DNA of 64,000 nt from Cordilura impudica (GCA_963682025.1 OY821520.1:242213855-242277854); one strand, 5' to 3'; shown: positions 1 to 12,396, counted from the first letter of the stretch. Translations and numbers: made by a program. Notes: a model not told the origin generated them from the sequence alone.

Positions 1-74
1 TTAACGGTGTAGTCACCACAAATGTAACAAAACACGTTTGGATCATTGAGAAAACTTCTTCGCGACGACGACAT
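1..74 (-). CDS. N-terminus of an FCYICG-motif protein, cut by the window edge
   Basis: Reading the minus strand from an ATG at 74-72, an open frame of 24 codons runs off the left edge. It starts MSSSRRSFLNDP and continues NVFCYICGDYTV. The CxxC pair in FCYICG suggests the start of a zinc-binding module. From memory, this opening (basic residues, NDP, then FCYICG and YT) is common at the N-terminus of a large family of repeated, uncharacterised arthropod proteins often linked to mobile DNA; I cannot name the family or its function. No intron or stop is visible in the part present. The upstream plus-strand bases 75-180 are A+T-rich with no obvious promoter. It could be a complete gene or a dead repeat copy, and only the sequence to the left can tell. 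Confidence 0.5.
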   Translation of the reverse strand, partial: MSSSRRSFLNDPNVFCYICGDYTV

Positions 75-519
75 GTTATTAAAATGAATTTATTAAACAA
101 AATTACCGATAGGGACATTTGACAGCTGCTATTAAAAATTGACATTAAATCCAAAACTACACATAGAAAAAAATTTTTTTTTCACATTTTTAGTATTACC
201 AGTGTCGGCATGTTACAGAACCACTAACGGTTTCTCGGCACCATTTAAATTTTTTTAATTTGTTGACTTGTGTTATGTATATAGAATAAATTTAATTTTA
301 TCTGGCACTGGCTGGATTTTATTTTAAGATTTGAATAACTTATTGTTAGTTCACAAACCTATGTGAAGATTCAATAAATAAAGATGAATTGCAAAAAAAA
401 TGTAATGTAATTCTTTCCACTTTGCTACAACCTTTTGCATATTGATAAAAGGGTGTGTTTGCAGACCGACATGGTGCCTAAAAATTACAATATTATGAAC
501 AAAGTTGACGAAGCATATT
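75..519. other. A+T-rich spacer, no gene seen
   Basis: I see no coding frame, RNA gene or clear repeat here. It lies upstream of the minus-strand FCYICG start, so any promoter for that frame would be in this stretch. Confidence 0.5.
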
Positions 520-900
520 AACATAAAGCAAGAGTCTCTTCTTCGGTCACACAGATCTTAGCTTCAATCAGACTAAAATCTGGCATTCAATCGAGATTTT
601 TGGACAGACTAAAATCTTGGCTTCAATAGTGCGTTTATATAGACCAAATTATGGTTTCCATAGTATGTTTTTACAGACTGAAATCATGACTTATGTAGTG
701 CTTTCATAGGGACTCAAATCGTGGTTTCTATCGTAGTTCTACACAGAATAAGCATGCCTTCAATCCAGGTTTTTGCAGACTCATCACCATTGTTTTAATT
801 TTGGTTTTTAGACAAACTCAAATAATGGGTCAAATCATGGATTGAATCACGGTTTTATACAAACTGCAACCTTTGCTTCATTCTAGATCTTATGCAAACT
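520..900. repeat. Degenerate repeat with 'gactaaaatc / aatcgtggtttt' words
   Basis: The words GACTAAAATC, TGGCTTCAAT and GGTTTTTACAGAC recur at about 55-65-base intervals with many substitutions. Related words return at 3540-3780 and in the large array at 1800-3480, so this is probably an eroded outlier of that array. No protein is encoded. Confidence 0.5.
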
Positions 901-1799
901 CAAAATTAAGTTTTTAACTTCGAAGTATTAAAATTAAGAAATTCTGCTATTATAACTATTTATAAAAATTATTGGTGGGACAATTTCAATTACCAAATAA
1001 TTATTGCACAATTTTAAGGATTATTTTAGCTAATATAGATAACACACGGCGTACATTTTTTGGCTTTCATTGTTAAAAGAGTTAGAAAAGAAAATATATG
1101 CAGCAAATATTTGTTTATATAATTTGTATATGTTGTGCTATAACTTGTTGTGATTTATTATGTATCAAATGCTTCCTTTAAATCTCACACACTCCAAAAT
1201 TGCCAACATATCAAAATGTTTGTACGAGATATGAATGTATAAATGAAAATTGTTTTAATTCAATCTATTAAATTTCCATCCAATAATTTAGGCCGTCAAC
1301 ATTAACATCCTTATCTTCAATCATAAACTCCAGTCTTTCTATAAAAACATAATAAATCATCATATTTTAAAGCTACATAAGAAACCTCTGAGTGCTTGCC
1401 TGGCCTTTGTCAAATTATACACAAAAATCTCTGTTAAACTTACACCTACACCTACAATAAGTCTCCTCAAATTCTTTGGTGTTAATCCTTTACAATTTAA
1501 TTTATATTAATTTCTTTCACATAAACATGCACAAATATTCCACGAAAATGTTCTAAAAATAAATTTAAAAGTCATAAATTAAAGTACCCAAATGCTTCTT
1601 CTCGATGGTAAAAAAAAAACCCTCCAACTATTGTTTTCTCGAAGTCAAAACTTATGAATATAAAATAATTTATATAACAAGATGGATGAATGAATAAAAT
1701 GGTTGGTTAAGTTAAGTTACAAAAAGCTGACAACAACAAAGAAATTATTGTAGAATTTAAAAACTTTAAAGGAATTAATTTGTTTGTTAGATATTTATG
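901..1799. other. A+T-rich spacer, nothing recognised
   Basis: No open frame of note, no terminal repeats and no tandem order were seen. Short runs of A occur near 1610. Confidence 0.5.
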
Positions 1800-3480
1800 G
1801 TCAATCGTGGTTTTACTCTCAAATCATGGCTACAAAATCAAATCATGGTTTGATTTTTATTACATTATTAGATTTACATTTTTAGCTTAATCGTGGTTTA
1901 AATATAGATCAACATTTTTTACTTAATGCTAGTTTAAGTAAAAACTTAAATTTTTACTTAATAGTTGAACTTTATCGTGGTTTAAGTATCGATTTACATG
2001 TTCAGCATTATCATGCTTTAAATAAAGATTTACACTCTGAACTTAATCGTGGTTTAAATAGCGATTTCAATTTTTACATTAATCGTGGCTTAAATATAGA
2101 TCTTAATTTACAACTTAATCGCAGTTTAAATGTATTTCAACTTCATCGTGTTTAAAATGTAGATTTATATTTTTAACTTAATCTTGGTTAAATAAAGGTT
2201 TATATTTTGAACTTAATTGTGGCTAAAATATGGATTTACATTATGAACTTAATTAAGGTTTAAATAAAAATATAAATTTCTAAACTAGTTGGTGTTTAAA
2301 TATATTTAAATTAAGAGATTTTATTTAACCTTAGTTTAATAATAGATTTACAGTTTTAACTTAATCTTGGTTTAAATATCACTTTAAGTTATCAGTATAA
2401 TCATAGTTTAAATAAAGATTTACACTCAATCGCGGTCCAAATATAGATTTCAAATTAATCCTGGTTTAAATAAAGATTTACCCTCAATCGCGGTCCAAAT
2501 ATTGATTTCAATTCTTCAATTAATCGTGGTTTAAATATAGATTTATATATTAAACTTAATCTTTGTTTAAATATAGGCTTAGATTTTTAGCTTAAGCTTG
2601 GCTTAAACAAAAATTTATACTTTTAGCTTAACTATGGTTTAAATAAAATTTTACACTGTAAACTATTTTTTGCTTAAATTTAAATCAAGAGATTTTTTTT
2701 AATCGAGGTTTAAACATAAACTTACATTTTCAACTTAATCGTAGTTTAAATATAAATTTACATTTTCAGTATAATCATGGTTAAGATAAAGATTTACAGT
2801 TCAAGCTTAATCGTTGTTCAAATACAGATTTCATTTCTTAAATTAATCTTGGTTTAAATATAGAGCTTCATTTTCAACTTAATCGCGACTTAAATGTATT
2901 TTAAATTTTTAATTTAATCCTGGTTTAAATATAGGTTTATATATTACACTTAATCTCGGTTTAACTAAAAAAATATGTTTTTACTTAACTGTAGTTTAAA
3001 TGTGGGTTCATATTTTACACTTAATCTTGGTTTAAATAAAAATATATTTTTTAACTTAACTGTTTAAATAAAAATTAATCGAGGTTTAAATATATATTGA
3101 CTTTTTTAACTTAATCGTGTCTTAAATATAGATAGACCTTCATTTTATACTTAATTAGTTTAAGTATATTCTTACACTTTTACTTAATAATGTTTAAAAG
3201 TAACACTAACGTTTTGACTTAATCGTGGTTTAAATGCAGATTTACATTTCAGTTTAAGTATGGAATATCATTTTTAACATACAAAATTGTGGTTTAAATA
3301 TGGAATATAATTTGTAACTTTAGGATATTAAACGTATAAACTTACATTTTCAGTTAATAGAGGTTTTAATATATATTAATATCTTTAACTTAATCATGCA
3401 TATATATCTTCATATCTAACTTAACCATGGTTTAAATATAGTTTAAACTTTTTATACTAATGGTTGTTTAAATATACACT
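1800..3480. repeat. Degenerate tandem array, period about 36 bp
   Basis: About 45 diverged units follow one another. Each carries a core close to TCGTGGTTTAAATATAGA, then TTTACATT and a closing TTTTAACTT. Unit starts are usually 34-38 bases apart. Many units have lost or gained a few bases and the core is often altered (for example ATCATGCTTTAAATAAAG), so the array is old. Every frame is closed by stops. Similar units reappear at 12470-13200. Confidence 0.75.
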
Positions 3481-3539
3481 AAATATTTATTAAATGTGAA
3501 TAAAACCGCATTTCAGTTGTGGGTCTATCCAAATTCATA

Positions 3540-3790
3540 TCAATCATGATGGCTTTACTCATGGATTTAATCTTGGTTTTGTACAAATTCAAATCATGAC
3601 TTCTATCAGGGCCTTAACTTTAGTTTTATCCAAACTTAAATTATGGCTTAAATCATGGTTGTATACAAATTTAATCATGGTTTCAATCAGGCTTAATCTC
3701 GGCTTTAATCGTGTTTTATACAAAATCAAACCAAGGCTTCATCTATGATTTTTAAGTCTTCAAACATCTAGGATTTAAGTGTACAAATCA
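3540..3790. repeat. Outlying units of the TCGTGGTTT repeat
   Basis: Words such as ATCATGGTTTCAATCAGG and AATCGTGTTTTATACAAA recur at about 40-60-base spacing, resembling the block at 520-900. Confidence 0.5.
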
Positions 3791-4520
3791 TTTCATACCT
3801 TTAAAGCAGACCGTCATTGATGTCATATCCTTGTTAAAAATTATCACTTGTACATTTTCTCTAGGATGATGACAACTTACTTATCTTCTTTCCTTAAGAT
3901 ATTAACATTGTAAAATTACGCGCCACAAATTAGAATTCATAGAATCACGATGGTGTTTAAATACCACATAAACAAAAAATTTATTACGTTCAAAAAATAT
4001 TATTTTCCAACCAAAAAAAGAGTAAATAATGGAAGAAGAATAAAAGAGTAATGGAAGTTTGAATATGCTCATTTCAAAAGAGAGTAAACTAATGCCCAAA
4101 TATAAGAGTAATTTCTCTTACTTTTTTTTAAAGGCTTTAAAGAAATTTAACTTTATGATGTTCTAAATTTATGTTAACAACCTGTTTAAGGACTGTTAGT
4201 TTATTTTATTTAATTATAGCCTAAAGTTATGCTCTAGATTTAGGTGAAAGTAGAAAAAGAAAAATCAATATTAAATTGTTAAGTGTTCAGTCATGTCTGC
4301 TGTTATTGTTTAAGTCATTTTACAAAATATGCAAATACTTGTTAAACTTTGATTGCATGTTACAATTTCTAACAAATAGAATGAAATGAATGCAATTGTA
4401 ACAAATAAAAATACATATATAATTTATTCAGTTTCTTTTTTTTTCAGCTTAAAATTACTTCTCTCTTTTTTTTTTTTTTTTTGCTAAAGCGCCCCAATTT
4501 AGACTTTAGGATATAAAAAC
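3791..4520. other. A+T-rich spacer, no gene seen
   Basis: Apart from a pyrimidine-rich stretch at about 4430-4480 containing a long T run, nothing is recognised. The short minus-strand frame at 3902-4099 is low-complexity and has no domain. Confidence 0.45.
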
Positions 4521-4880
4521 CCTTTGTAACGCATCGAAAAACTAATTTCCAACCCCATAAAGTATATATATTCTTGATCCTTGTAACAGCTCGAGTCGAC
4601 AAAGCGATGTACGTCTGTCCATCTGTCTGTTGAAATCAGGCTCATTCACAAAGTAAACCATTTCCCTGGGTAAGGTTTCAATAATATCATTCGCCATTAT
4701 TCCCACCAGGTTGTTATTTAAAATAGGGTAAATCGGGAGTCATTGTGCTTACATACGAGCAAACATATGTAGACTCCTCTGAAAAAACAAAAAAAATAGT
4801 GTGTTTGTTGTAATATTTTAGTGGTTGAACACAATAGTTGTACAACAGTATTCACAGTTCAAAAAAGCCACAAAAAACAA
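4521..4880 (+). mobile_element. Family C Helentron-like element, 5' part
   Basis: This stretch matches 48425-48780 closely in order and words: a CGCATCGAAAAACTAATTTC block, CCCATAAAGTATATATATTC, a short GTCTGTCC tract, then AATCATGCTCATTCACAAA-type sequence and a TGTGTTTGTTGTAATA block. The 5' terminal TATACCCTCC hairpin of the better copy is missing here. No coding capacity is seen. Placement in the Helentron/DINE-1 group is by architecture shared with families A and B. Confidence 0.6.
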
Positions 4881-4920
4881 GAAAGAGTGTGCTGTGCTGA
4901 ATATTTGATACCCACCACCT
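4876..4920 (-). mobile_element. Inverted Helentron-like 3' end
   Basis: Read on the minus strand this is GGTGGTGGGTATC, then an imperfect hairpin region with CAGCACAGC, then ACTCTTTCTTGTT. It parallels the family B 3' end (GGTGGAGGGTATC, hairpin, ACTCTTACTTGTT). The hairpin is eroded. It abuts the C fragment to its left in the opposite orientation. Confidence 0.5.
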
Positions 4921-5029
4921 GAGTCCTAAACTCAATATTACAACCAATTAAAAAAAATCAAATAATTCTTGGCTAAAATTTCCAGGTATTGGGATTAAAA
5001 AAAAATCATGTGAGTCCGATCACAGGGGA

Positions 5030-5246
5030 GATGTGTAAACATCTGGTAATAAATAAAATGCAGAAAACAGCGACAAAAAGGTTATTTCATATAATATTTT
5101 TTTTCACCAAACAATCATAAGTCATACCAATTTGTCTTAATGGTCACATCTTACGCGTAAGATGTGACTCTCACATGTACGCTGTTTTTGTGATTGTATT
5201 GTGAAATAGAAATATACCCCCCTGCGCGTATAGATGTTTACACATC
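5030..5246. repeat. Nested inverted repeats around a perfect 26-bp palindrome
   Basis: The centre at 5143-5168 is a perfect palindrome with arm GTCACATCTTACG and its exact complement. Outside it, AAAACAGCG (5064-5072) pairs with CGCTGTTTT (5180-5188), and GATGTGTAAACATCT (5030-5044) pairs perfectly with 5232-5246. Spacing is asymmetric, so it is not one simple hairpin. It may be a small foldback element. Confidence 0.6.
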
Positions 5247-5391
5247 AAAAGAAAATTTTGAAATATTTTTATCTGAATTAGTTAGTATTATGGTAATTTA
5301 AGGATACATTCAATAAAAGAAAAACAAAAACTATAAAAACAGGTAAGAAATTAAAGTCGCTCTACACAGACAAAAAATATACGCGATAAAA

Positions 5392-5515
5392 GCTTATATA
5401 CAAAATTGCATCTAAATATTTATTCGTATAATGGAGACCTGTAGTTTGTATTCTAGGTTTACATTTACTGACACACGGACGGTTGAACATCGTTAAATCG
5501 ACTAAGAAAGTGCTT
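5392..5515 (-). mobile_element. Eroded family A fragment
   Basis: The order 'gacctgtagtttg', 'ggtttacattta', 'cacacggacgg', 'catcgttaaatcgact' parallels the minus-strand reading of family A (compare 29600-29700). The (GTCC)n tract is reduced to a single unit and both ends are absent. Confidence 0.5.
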
Positions 5516-5658
5516 TAAATTCAATTAAGTATAAGAGGTGTGCCTGTGTAAAGCATTATTAGTATTTACAAACTTCAACACAAACTTATTAAATATTTTT
5601 TGTCAAAAATTTTCTTAACATGCTATGAAAGATGAATATATCTGTGGTTTTCTGGAAT

Positions 5659-6360
5659 AACCGCGTATGTCCATTTTTGTCAGTTTTGAGTTAACGATGC
5701 CAAATATATTAATTTTTAACGCTCTTTACATGTGTTCAATTTTTTTTCAAAAAATATTGACCATTTCTGAGTTTTTTCTTTAAATAACGACGTAACTTAA
5801 ATGTTTATTAAATTAATTTGCAGCACTTACGACGTATTTCAACCTACGTTTGATCGCTGACAAATTATTTTCTCAGAAAACGACACATACGTTGTTATTA
5901 ATCAAAAAACGCAAAATAATTTTGGAGTAGTTTTCAGTTTATAACCACCTTGTAAAAATTTGTGCGTTTATTTCTGTTATTTTTTGTCACTATTATTCTT
6001 GATACGTTGTTATATTCTCATCCTAAGTCCCGTTAACTTATTGTTGACGAACAAAAAAATCAATTTTTCAAGCAACAACAACTTATGGTAGTTTTCTTTT
6101 TCAAAGAAAGCGACGTTTGTCGACATAAGTTGTTCAATCTGCACACACTTTAAGTGTTAATTACATATTGTTTTTTTCGTCCTTCTCTAGGATCTATTCC
6201 TCTGAATATTTTTAACTTCAAATTTTATATAAAGTATTTATTGCCCATATCTGCAGGACTGTTAAATAAAAAGCTCTAAAAACTTTATATCGAGCCCATA
6301 ATTTTAAATATAACGTTTTTTGGCTCCCCTGAACATTTTGATTTTATGACATACGCGGTT
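5659..6360. mobile_element. Candidate MITE bounded by a 13-bp inverted repeat
   Basis: AACCGCGTATGTC at 5659-5671 is the exact inverse of 5348 bases' worth of pattern seen at 6348-6360 (GACATACGCGGTT). The 700-base interior is A+T-rich, with scattered ACGACGT and TACGTTGTTAT words, and has no coding frame. The CpG-containing arm is unlikely by chance in such A+T-rich DNA, but no target duplication is evident. Confidence 0.35.
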
Positions 6361-7125
6361 AAAAAAAAAAATTTTGTAACAGAAATAAAAACAATTGAAG
6401 GCAAACATCGATGTATATGAAATTTAAACAAAGCGAGTGTTTAATTATTTTCAAAATCAAAAATTACAAAAGCTATCCAAAAAATTTGTATTTCCATTTT
6501 ATTGTTATTTCTAGGCTTTATAAGTAAACATTTTATGAAAATTTGCATCATGTTTAAAACAGTTTTATAAAATAAAAATTAAATATCAATTGAAATTCTT
6601 CAGATTCACAAATTATCCGAAAAATAATTGAATATGTCACTAACAATAACATGAGAGTGCATGAAAATAGTATTGGCAATTTGAATACGCAAAATAAGTA
6701 TAAACTTTTATTTACTCGTATTTAGATTCACAAGTGTAACTACCAATTACACAATAGAAAAATGTCTTTCTAGTTAAAAAGCACGTTAAATATATATAGT
6801 TGATATAACAGATTTTGTGGATTTGATTAAAGCAATTAAAATTACACCACCTTTTAACATGCCTTGCTTTCAGTTATGATTAATATTTTCGATTTCCTTA
6901 GATATTGTTTAAAGAACAGATCCTTTTATTAATGATGTATATAAAATCGGATCATTTTTAATACTACTTGATACCACACAAGATATGTTATTAAAAATAA
7001 CATAAATATTCAAAAAAAAAATTATATATATAAACACATCTTTTACCAAATTAAACTCATTTGATTCAAAGCAATAAAATTTGTGTATGTTCAATTCTAA
7101 GAATCGACTACTACACCATTTCCAA
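6361..7125. other. A+T-rich spacer, nothing recognised
   Basis: No gene, terminal repeat or tandem array seen. The frames in this region read low-complexity F/I/N/K peptides. Confidence 0.45.
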
Positions 7126-7670
7126 TTGAAATTAAAAATTCCAATTGAAATTGAGATTTTCCATTTGTAACTGAGAAAATTGCAAATGAAATCGAGATTT
7201 TTCAATTGAAATTGAGAAAATTTCATTTGAAATTGAGATTTTTCATTTGAAATTGAGAAAATTTCAATTCAAATTGAGAAAATTCCAATTGAAATTGAAA
7301 TTTTCCATTTGAAATTGGGAAAATTCCAAATGGAATTGAGATTTTCCATTTGAAATTGAGAAAATTTCAATTAAAATGGAGAATTTTTCATTTGAAATTG
7401 GGGAAATTAAAAAGAAATTGAGAAATTAACAAATGTTTTTTTCTTATTTTTTGGTTTTATTGAAAATTTATAAAAACACTAAATTTAAATTGAGATTATG
7501 ATTATAGGAAATGAGATTATATATGGAAATGAGATATTTGAAAAAAAAAATTGAGATATGTAATAAAACAAATTTCATTTTTAAGAAAATCTCAATTTCA
7601 TTTGAAATTTTCTCAATTTTAAATGAAAAATTCTCAATTTCATTTGGAATTTTTCCAATTTCATATGAGT
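7126..7670. repeat. Minisatellite of ~20-21-bp units with an inverted block
   Basis: From 7126 to about 7420, units close to GAAATTGAGAAAATTTCATT repeat at 20-21 bases, with alternating ATTTTTCATTT and AAAATTTCATT halves. From about 7575 to 7670 the same units occur in the opposite orientation (TCTCAATTTCATTTGAAATT). The unit is itself nearly self-complementary, so the block can fold extensively. It ends where family B copy 1 begins. Confidence 0.7.
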
Positions 7671-7679
7671 TATGTATTT

Positions 7680-10600
7680 TTATACCCTCCACTCCAGGGT
7701 GCAGAGAGTATATATAAGTTTGTCATTCCGTTTGTAATAATTAGAAAAAAAAATTTGGACCCCATAAAATATATATATTTGTGATCCTTATAACAACCGG
7801 AGTTGATATAGCGATGTCCGTCTGTCCGTCTGTGGAAATCACGATGACGGTATCAATCGGGTAGCTAGGGTACTCGATGATATAAAAATGATTCATTAAC
7901 ATCCTGAAAAGTTCACTGTTTAAAATCGTCCAAATGGGTCAATTAGGGCCCGAGATTTGAATGAAGAACTAAAAAAAGTCTTGAAAAAATATAATTTTCT
8001 ATGTTGTTCTTGTCACGATCACGCCCTCAATAGTGCAGCTACAGTGATCATTTTTAATGAGAATGATTCACCAAATTCATGGGAAGATTTTTATTTAAAA
8101 AATCATTAAAATCGGTGGAACAGGTCCAGGGAAATCTGTGAAAAATTAAAAAAAAATTAAAAATATGATGTTTCTATATTGTTCTTGTTGTTATTCTAAA
8201 TTTTATGTTGTTGTTATAGCTGGACTTGTTGTTTTTGTGATCGTTGTGGTAATAACATAATAAAAACTAACCCTTTGTACATTTTTTTATTAACTCTGGC
8301 AGAAAAATTTTAAAGTTTCCATTGGTTAGGCATCACTAAAAAAAATTTGTTAGATCATTTCAGATCAAATGGATCACGGGAAATTGGTTAAAATCGATCG
8401 ACAATCAGACACTACGAGTTAATATAAAGGGAGTAAAAATTTACCAACATCTAAAGCAAATAATGCTAAAATACCTAGTTGTTAATAAAAAAAAAAAAAA
8501 CAATGTAAATATCGAAAAAAAAATGTTTTAAAAAATTTATTTAAAGAGAAAAACACAAAAATAACGTTTGATGTTGTATTTTTTGTGTGTAATATTTACA
8601 TATACATACATACACATATTAAATAATACAAATAATATACATATATTCTATATATGTATGTATGTATATCCATAATAACTGCATGTTAGAAATAAATCGG
8701 TATATTATTTTATTTACATAAAATTCTGCAATATTTTGTTGTGGGGAAAATGCATTTCTTTTGCATGAACAGAGTGTCACTTCATTTTGCTCAACGTGAC
8801 TATGCCACAGTAGATGGCGCCACAATTTTTGTTCTAATTAGCTTTGCAATACATATTTATTTCTATTTTAACATGAATGTCAATATTTTCAAATAGATAT
8901 CATACAGCACAATGTTAAGAGTATACACGGACTGGTCTTTTATTTCATACGTATTTTCATTATTCTTTTACAAATATGAACATAAGTTTGGCATATTAAC
9001 TTTTTGTTGTCTTTACAAAATAGAGTTACCGAGTTCATCAATGAGTTTTTTGCTTTCAAAACAGTTCTACATAGTTATATAGAACTGCTTTACCTTCAAA
9101 ATTCTGATTGCGATTACATCTAATTTTTAAAAATTGTTTATAATTACTAAATCACTATTATTCACATAAATACAAAATTGCACTTTTTAAATTTTCCATT
9201 CAAATTTTAGAAAATATCAATTCTAAAAACTGGAATTAATATTTCAAATTATAAATTAGAAAATATTAATTGAATTTTAGAAAATCATATCAAAACGTCG
9301 GAAATAATAATTTTAAATTTAGAAGACATCAATTGCATCTTTAATATATAAATTTTATTTGTTAAATACAAATTGAAATTCCAAAAAAATCATCAAATAT
9401 GTTTACATTTAGAAAATGTTTACATTTAAAAAAAATATTGGCATTGACATAATAGCTTTTCAGTAACTTCTTTTAACGATAGTCGAATCGTTAAAAAAAA
9501 GAAAATAGCAAAATTATCAGTAAAATTTTTAAACGATATTCGCTATTGTTAAAGTCAGCTGTTGTTGTTATCTAAACGACAACCATTTTTGTGTTAATTA
9601 TTCAATCGATAAAAACTTAAATTTTTAGGTTGAAATGTCGTCATAAATAAATAAAAATCATAAAATAATAAACATATTTTGCTTATATTAAAAAATTTTT
9701 TATATAAATAAAAAAATTGAATAGCATATTCAATTCATTATTTCATTTTCAAATAAATAAACAGAAATATTAGTAAAAAAAATAAAGATATTAAACATAA
9801 ACATAAAATCATCCTGTCAAACACGAAGTAATTTGTTTTTTTCTATTCTTCTTTGTGTTTTTCGCTTATTTTGACAGAGATGCCACTCGTTTACAATTTA
9901 AATAAATAGAGAAATAGATTTTTCGACTGTCGTTAAGATGTATGTACTTAGTGAATCACTTAATCCTTAGTGCAAACAACAATTGTCGAAATGATATTTA
10001 AGTATTGCGAACATAAAAATTGTTACATAAATAAACGCAATTTGATGAGAATGCTATTTACATATAAATTTTCACAATTTTTTTTGTATGAAAATTTTGA
10101 AGTTTTTCAGAAAATAAAGATAACAAATTATTTTATTTAAAATTTTTGCGATATTTGGTTTTTTGCGTTTGGCATCCCTAATTTAATTATTTATTATTAT
10201 AAATTTATTCTCTATGTTTTCCAAATATGGCAATGTTTTAATAAAAAAATTGAGAGAGCTTTTTTTTGGTTATTATTTTGTTACCCCATCCGACCTATAT
10301 GGCCGCAGTGAAGAAATATTTGGCCAGTTAAAAGAAACTATACAGCCATCTCCAATTAGAACGAATTAATGTATATAGCCACCCTACACAACCATTACCT
10401 TTGCAATGGAGGTTAGGGCGAGCTATTTAATTAGCAAAAACTAAATTAAACGAGAAGTTATGTCATATAACCAGAAACGCATGCATATAGGTATATAACC
10501 TAAATGCATGCCGATCAGCAACCACGATGACCAAAAAGCAAACACAGAAATAAATCCGAAATAATAGAAAAGACGAAAACCAAAACAAAGAATTTTCTGA

Positions 10601-10732
10601 AATAATTTGGTATTAAGTTTAACAAATTGTTTACTTTTTCCAATATTTTGTTTACATTTATTATCAATACTCAAACCGATGTGGAGGGTATCAAAGATTC
10701 GGCACAGCCGAATTTAACACTCTTACTTGTTT
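7680..10732 (+). mobile_element. Family B Helentron-like element, copy 1 (full length, ~3.05 kb)
   Basis: The 5' end TATACCCTCCACTCCAG is followed by GCAGAGAGTATATA, an A+T-rich block, GATGTCCGTCTGTCCGTCTG, and a long non-coding body. The body includes GTGACTATGCCACAGTAGA, a TATATGTATG microsatellite, and a hairpin at 10479-10511. The 3' end has GTGGAGGGTATC, which is the inverse of the 5' GATACCCTCCAC-type end, then the hairpin GATTCGGC/GCCGAAT, then AACACTCTTACTTGTT. Subterminal inverted repeats plus a terminal hairpin and absence of terminal inverted repeats are known features of non-autonomous Helentrons (DINE-1/HINE). No Rep or helicase frame is present, so mobilisation would need a partner elsewhere. 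Confidence 0.75.
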
Positions 10733-10734
10733 CT

Positions 10735-10851
10735 ACATATGTACTGTCACTTTTTTATCCATATGTAATTCTGTATGTCTGATAAAATTCCCGTTTTACA
10801 TACGATTCATAATTTTTGCTATCACACGTTCATATGTATTTCCGTATGGCA
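10735..10851 (-). mobile_element. Fragment of the AGGTGCTATTACA MITE
   Basis: The sequence from ACATATGTACTGTCAC to TTTCCGTATGGCATAA matches the minus-strand reading of the complete MITE at 39044-39536 (39400-39520), sharing TACATACGATTCATAATTTT and GCTATCACACG. It lies between the 3' end of B copy 1 and the heptamer satellite, so the satellite starts inside or at the edge of this MITE. Confidence 0.65.
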
Positions 10852-10852
10852 T

Positions 10853-12396
10853 AAAAAAATTAAAAATTAAAAATTAAAAGTTAAAAATTAAAAATTAAAA
10901 ATTAAAAATTAAAAATTAAAAATTAAAAATTAAAAATTAAAAATTAAAAATTAAAAATTAAAAATTAAAAATTAAAAATTAAAAATTAAAAATTAAAAAT
11001 TAAAAATTAAAAATTAAAAATTAAAAATTAAAAATTAAAAATTAAAAATTAAAAATTAAAAATTAAAAATTAAAAATTAAAAATTAAAAATTAAAAATTA
11101 AAAATTAAAAATTAAAAATTAAAAATTAAAAATTAAAAATTAAAAATTAAAAATTAAAAATTAAAAATTAAAAATTAAAAATTAAAAATTAAAAATTAAA
11201 AATTAAAAATTAAAAATTTAAAATTAAAAATTAAAAATTAAAAATTAAAAATTAAAAATTAAAAATTAAAAATTAAAAATTAAAAATTAAAAATTAAAAA
11301 TTAAAAATTAAAAATTAAAAATTAAAAATTAAAAATTAAAAATTAAAAATTAAAAATTAAAAATTAAAAATTAAAAATTAAAAATTAAAAATTAAAAATT
11401 AAAAATTAAAAATTAAAAATTAAAAATTAAAAATTAAAAATTAAAAATTAAAAATTAAAAATTAAAAATTAAAAATTAAAAACTAAAAATTAAAAATTAA
11501 AAATTAAAAATTAAAAATTAAAAATTAAAAATTAAAAATTAAAAATTAAAAATTAAAAATTAAAAATTAAAAATTAAAAATTAAAAATTAAAAATTAAAA
11601 ATTAAAAATTAAAAATTAAAAATTAAAAATTAAAAATTAAAAATTAAAATTAAAAATTAAAAATTAAAAACTAAAAATTCAAAATTAAAAATTAAAAATT
11701 AAAAGTTAAAAATTAAAAATTAAAAATTAAAAATTAAAAATTAAAAATTAAAAATTAAAAATTAAAAATTAAAAATTAAAAATTAAAAATTAAAAATTAA
11801 AAATTAAAAATTAAAAATTAAAAATTAAAAATTAAAAATTAAAAATTAAAAATTAAAAATTAAAAATTAAAAATTAAAAATTAAAAATTAAAAATTAAAA
11901 ACTAAAAATTAAAAATTAAAAATTAAAAATTAAAAATTAAAAATTAAAAATTAAAAATTAAAAATTAAAAATTAAAAATTAAAAATTAAAAATTAAAAAT
12001 TAAAAATTAAAAATTAAAAATTAAAAATTAAAAATTAAAAATTAAAAATTAAAAATTAAAAATTAAAAATTAAAAATTAAAAATTAAAAAGTAAAAAGTA
12101 AAAATTACAAATTACAAATTAAAAATTAAAAATTAAAAATTAAAAATTAAAAATTAAAAATTAAAAATTAAAAATTAAAAATTAAAAATTAAAAATTAAA
12201 AATTAAAAATTAAAAATTAAAAATTAAAAATTAAAAATTAAAAATTAAAAATTAAAAATTAAAAATTAAAAATTAAAAATTAAAAATTAAAAATTAAAAA
12301 TTAAAAATTAAAAATTAAAAATTAAAAATTAAAAATTAAAAATTAAAAATTAAAAATTAAAAATTAAAAATTAAAAATTAAAAATTAAAAATTAAA
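10853..12396. repeat. Satellite of the heptamer ATTAAAA, about 220 units
   Basis: A nearly perfect array of ATTAAAA runs for about 1.54 kb. Rare variants include AGTTAAA near 10877 and 11700, ACTAAAA near 11480, 11670 and 11900, a 6-bp unit near 11646, and a mixed patch AGTAAAAAGTAAAAATTACA near 12088. The variants are sparse, which suggests recent expansion or homogenisation. All frames are closed or low-complexity. Confidence 0.95.

Noticed and set aside
1800..3480. Possible CRISPR-like direct repeats
   Set aside because: Units are contiguous, diverged and without spacers, so this is a eukaryotic tandem array.
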